DNA of 5,796 nucleotides from Clostridia bacterium (lineage in GTDB: Bacteria; Bacillota_E; RBS10-35; JAJYVN01), in the NCBI GenBank assembly GCA_027335515.1, contig DAHWHT010000006.1, positions 1 through 5,796 on the forward strand, in the 5' to 3' direction. Made by a program: the position numbers and the translations under genes. Shown in pieces: positions 4,929 through 5,796 of this stretch (positions are counted from its first letter, which is position 1; every line of letters begins with the position of its first letter). Below the pieces are notes generated by a model, which worked only from the letters and a program-made list of their open reading frames with translations, was not told where the DNA came from and did not search any database.

Positions 4929-5796
4929 TCCCCATACACCTCCCGGAGTTGCAGGTACTTCGCGTACTGGCCCTTGGTCTGAGCGAAGGACAGTGACTTA
5001 CAGAGGCGGTCGTTTTTGACCAGGCACTTCGCCAGCCGCCGCCAGGACGGGACTTTCTTCTGGGCCTCCAGGTGCGGGTCAGCCTCGTCCGGGATCTCGG
5101 GGTAGCCGTGCTCGGCCCACCACTTCAGGAAGACCGCGAACTTGGCCCGGTACCACTCGGCCTCGTAGCGGGGCATGGTCTCCAGCAGGAACTCCGTGTA
5201 GCTGCGCCAGGTGTGGCCGGCCGGCAGTGGGACCTTGCGGTGCCCGATCAGCGCCGTCCCGCAGTAGATGTTGCCATAGTTGGCACCAGCCACCCGAGTG
5301 ACTACCTTCGCCCAGGTTTCCGGCTCCAGTTTCCGGAAGAGGTCCAACCCCTTGCGCTGGTCGTCCCCGTATGGCTGGCAGATGCGGCTCTCGTGGATCG
5401 ACTTGCCCGACTGGTACATGAGGTCGTAGATGCGGTTGTAGTGCCAGCCGTTCCGGCCCACCGCCGTCCACACGTCCTCCGTGCGCCAGTCGTAGATCGG
5501 GTAGGCGTTGTAAAGGCTCAGGTCCTCAAAGATGCGGGTGGACCAGGGCCAGTCCTGGTATTGCTCCTTGGTGCTGCTGGCGATGGTGCGGAAGCGGTTG
5601 AGGCTCTCGTCGGCGCGGATGCCGACAAGGCACGCCGTCTTCTTGTCCTCGGCAAACCAGCGGCCGAAGTCCAGGATGAACTCCTCGAACTCCATGCCCA
5701 CCCGGAACCACGGGAAGTGGTCGGGGTCGGAGACGACGCCCGGCCCATCCGGCAAGGACCGCACCCAATGCTCCCGCTGATCGGGGTCCCAACAGA
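4925..5796 (-). CDS. IbrA-like PAPS-reductase family protein with DUF3440-type tail, 5' end cut by window edge
   Basis: The frame is open to the window edge, and the 289 visible residues begin inside the protein (CWDPDQREHW), so the GTG at 5764 is not the start. Family hallmarks, numbered from the first visible codon at 5794: a FPW and MEFEEF segment (27-38), CLVGIRADESLNRFR (55-69) containing the G-x-R-x-x-E-S-x-x-R-like signature of PAPS reductases, and YPIYDWRTEDVW (98-109), the W-x-x-x-DVW motif. A region with CGTALIGHRK (178-187) follows, then the tail from about residue 194 with WRSYTEF, EIPDEADP, PSWRR and KSLSF. This order matches E. coli IbrA-type proteins of about 400 aa (from memory), so about 110 residues, including the PP-loop, lie off the edge. 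It should bind ATP or a related nucleotide; the reaction is not established. First visible gene of the coupled operon; its TGA overlaps the next ATG. Confidence 0.9.
   Translation of the reverse strand, partial: CWDPDQREHWVRSLPDGPGVVSDPDHFPWFRVGMEFEEFILDFGRWFAEDKKTACLVGIRADESLNRFRTIASSTKEQYQDWPWSTRIFEDLSLYNAYPIYDWRTEDVWTAVGRNGWHYNRIYDLMYQSGKSIHESRICQPYGDDQRKGLDLFRKLEPETWAKVVTRVAGANYGNIYCGTALIGHRKVPLPAGHTWRSYTEFLLETMPRYEAEWYRAKFAVFLKWWAEHGYPEIPDEADPHLEAQKKVPSWRRLAKCLVKNDRLCKSLSFAQTKGQYAKYLQLREVYGE
4991..5212 (-). repeat. DUF3440-type tail domain, copy R0 (coding, in the IbrA-like gene)
   Basis: 74-codon unit, residues 195-268 of the visible IbrA-like protein. It is the presumed parent of R1 and R2 in the next gene. 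Carries the shared 17-mer at 5082-5098. All three copies are equally distant from one another (40/74 identical), so the duplication is old and none is a recent copy. Confidence 0.85.

Larger units (their letters stand above)
1890..5796 (-). other. Six-gene translationally coupled operon
   Basis: Junctions in order: 4-nt overlap (4925-4928), 8-nt overlap (4344-4351), about 62-nt overlap (3647-3708), 20-nt gap (2876-2895), 4-nt overlap (2162-2165). No internal terminator or promoter is apparent, and there is no room for one. Such tight coupling usually means products made in fixed ratio, often subunits of one complex. The promoter and any further upstream members lie beyond base 5796. Confidence 0.85.

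Noticed and set aside
4925..5764. IbrA-like gene starting at 5764
   Set aside because: The codon there is GTG inside a frame open to the window edge, and the preceding residues (CWDPDQREHW) fit the family, so the gene is truncated, not short.
1..5796. CRISPR array accompanying the Csf1-like gene
   Set aside because: No regularly spaced 23-40-bp repeats occur on either strand; the repeats present are pairs or coding-domain duplicates.

Overview
A high-GC bacterial fragment (hand-counted 60-base lines give about 68-80% G+C in most genes). Every supportable gene lies on the minus strand, so transcription runs from base 5796 towards base 1. Sequence alone does not fix the host. GC content and the style of the tyrosine recombinase would fit a Planctomycete (Gemmata-like) or another high-GC lineage, but that is a guess. 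The integrase, an unknown low-GC gene and the lack of housekeeping genes suggest an accessory or mobile region.

Layout in transcription order. (1) The window opens inside an IbrA-like gene (PAPS-reductase/ATP-pyrophosphatase fold with a DUF3440-type tail), whose N-terminus with the PP-loop is off the edge. (2) Overlapping by 4 nt is a 194-aa protein made only of two tandem copies of that tail domain. (3) Overlapping by 8 nt is an IbrB-like ParB-fold protein. (4) Overlapping by about 62 nt is a second, compact PAPS-reductase-type protein (CysH/DndC-like, intact SGGKDST PP-loop). (5) After 20 nt comes a 237-aa zinc-ribbon protein resembling Csf1, the large-subunit-like protein of type IV CRISPR-Cas. 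(6) Overlapping by 4 nt is a 91-aa XRE-type helix-turn-helix protein with an AT-hook-like tail. These six genes look like one translationally coupled operon.

After a 257-nt gap with a C-rich, G-poor transcript stretch (candidate Rho-dependent terminator) comes a lone 212-aa gene of unknown function, about 56% G+C in sampled lines. A 248-nt gap full of inverted and direct repeats follows, then a tyrosine recombinase cut by the left edge just before its expected catalytic tyrosine.

Most notable is the combination itself: IbrA-like, duplicated tail protein, IbrB-like, CysH-like, Csf1-like and HTH, with no csf2/csf3, no cas genes and no CRISPR array in the window. CysH-like genes are known companions of type IV-B CRISPR loci, so pairing one with a Csf1-like protein inside an IbrAB-type operon may be an undescribed, probably nucleic-acid-directed system. 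The activity is inference. A second structure is a set of TTCGNNTAAT half-sites, two of them forming a 24-bp dyad upstream of the integrase.
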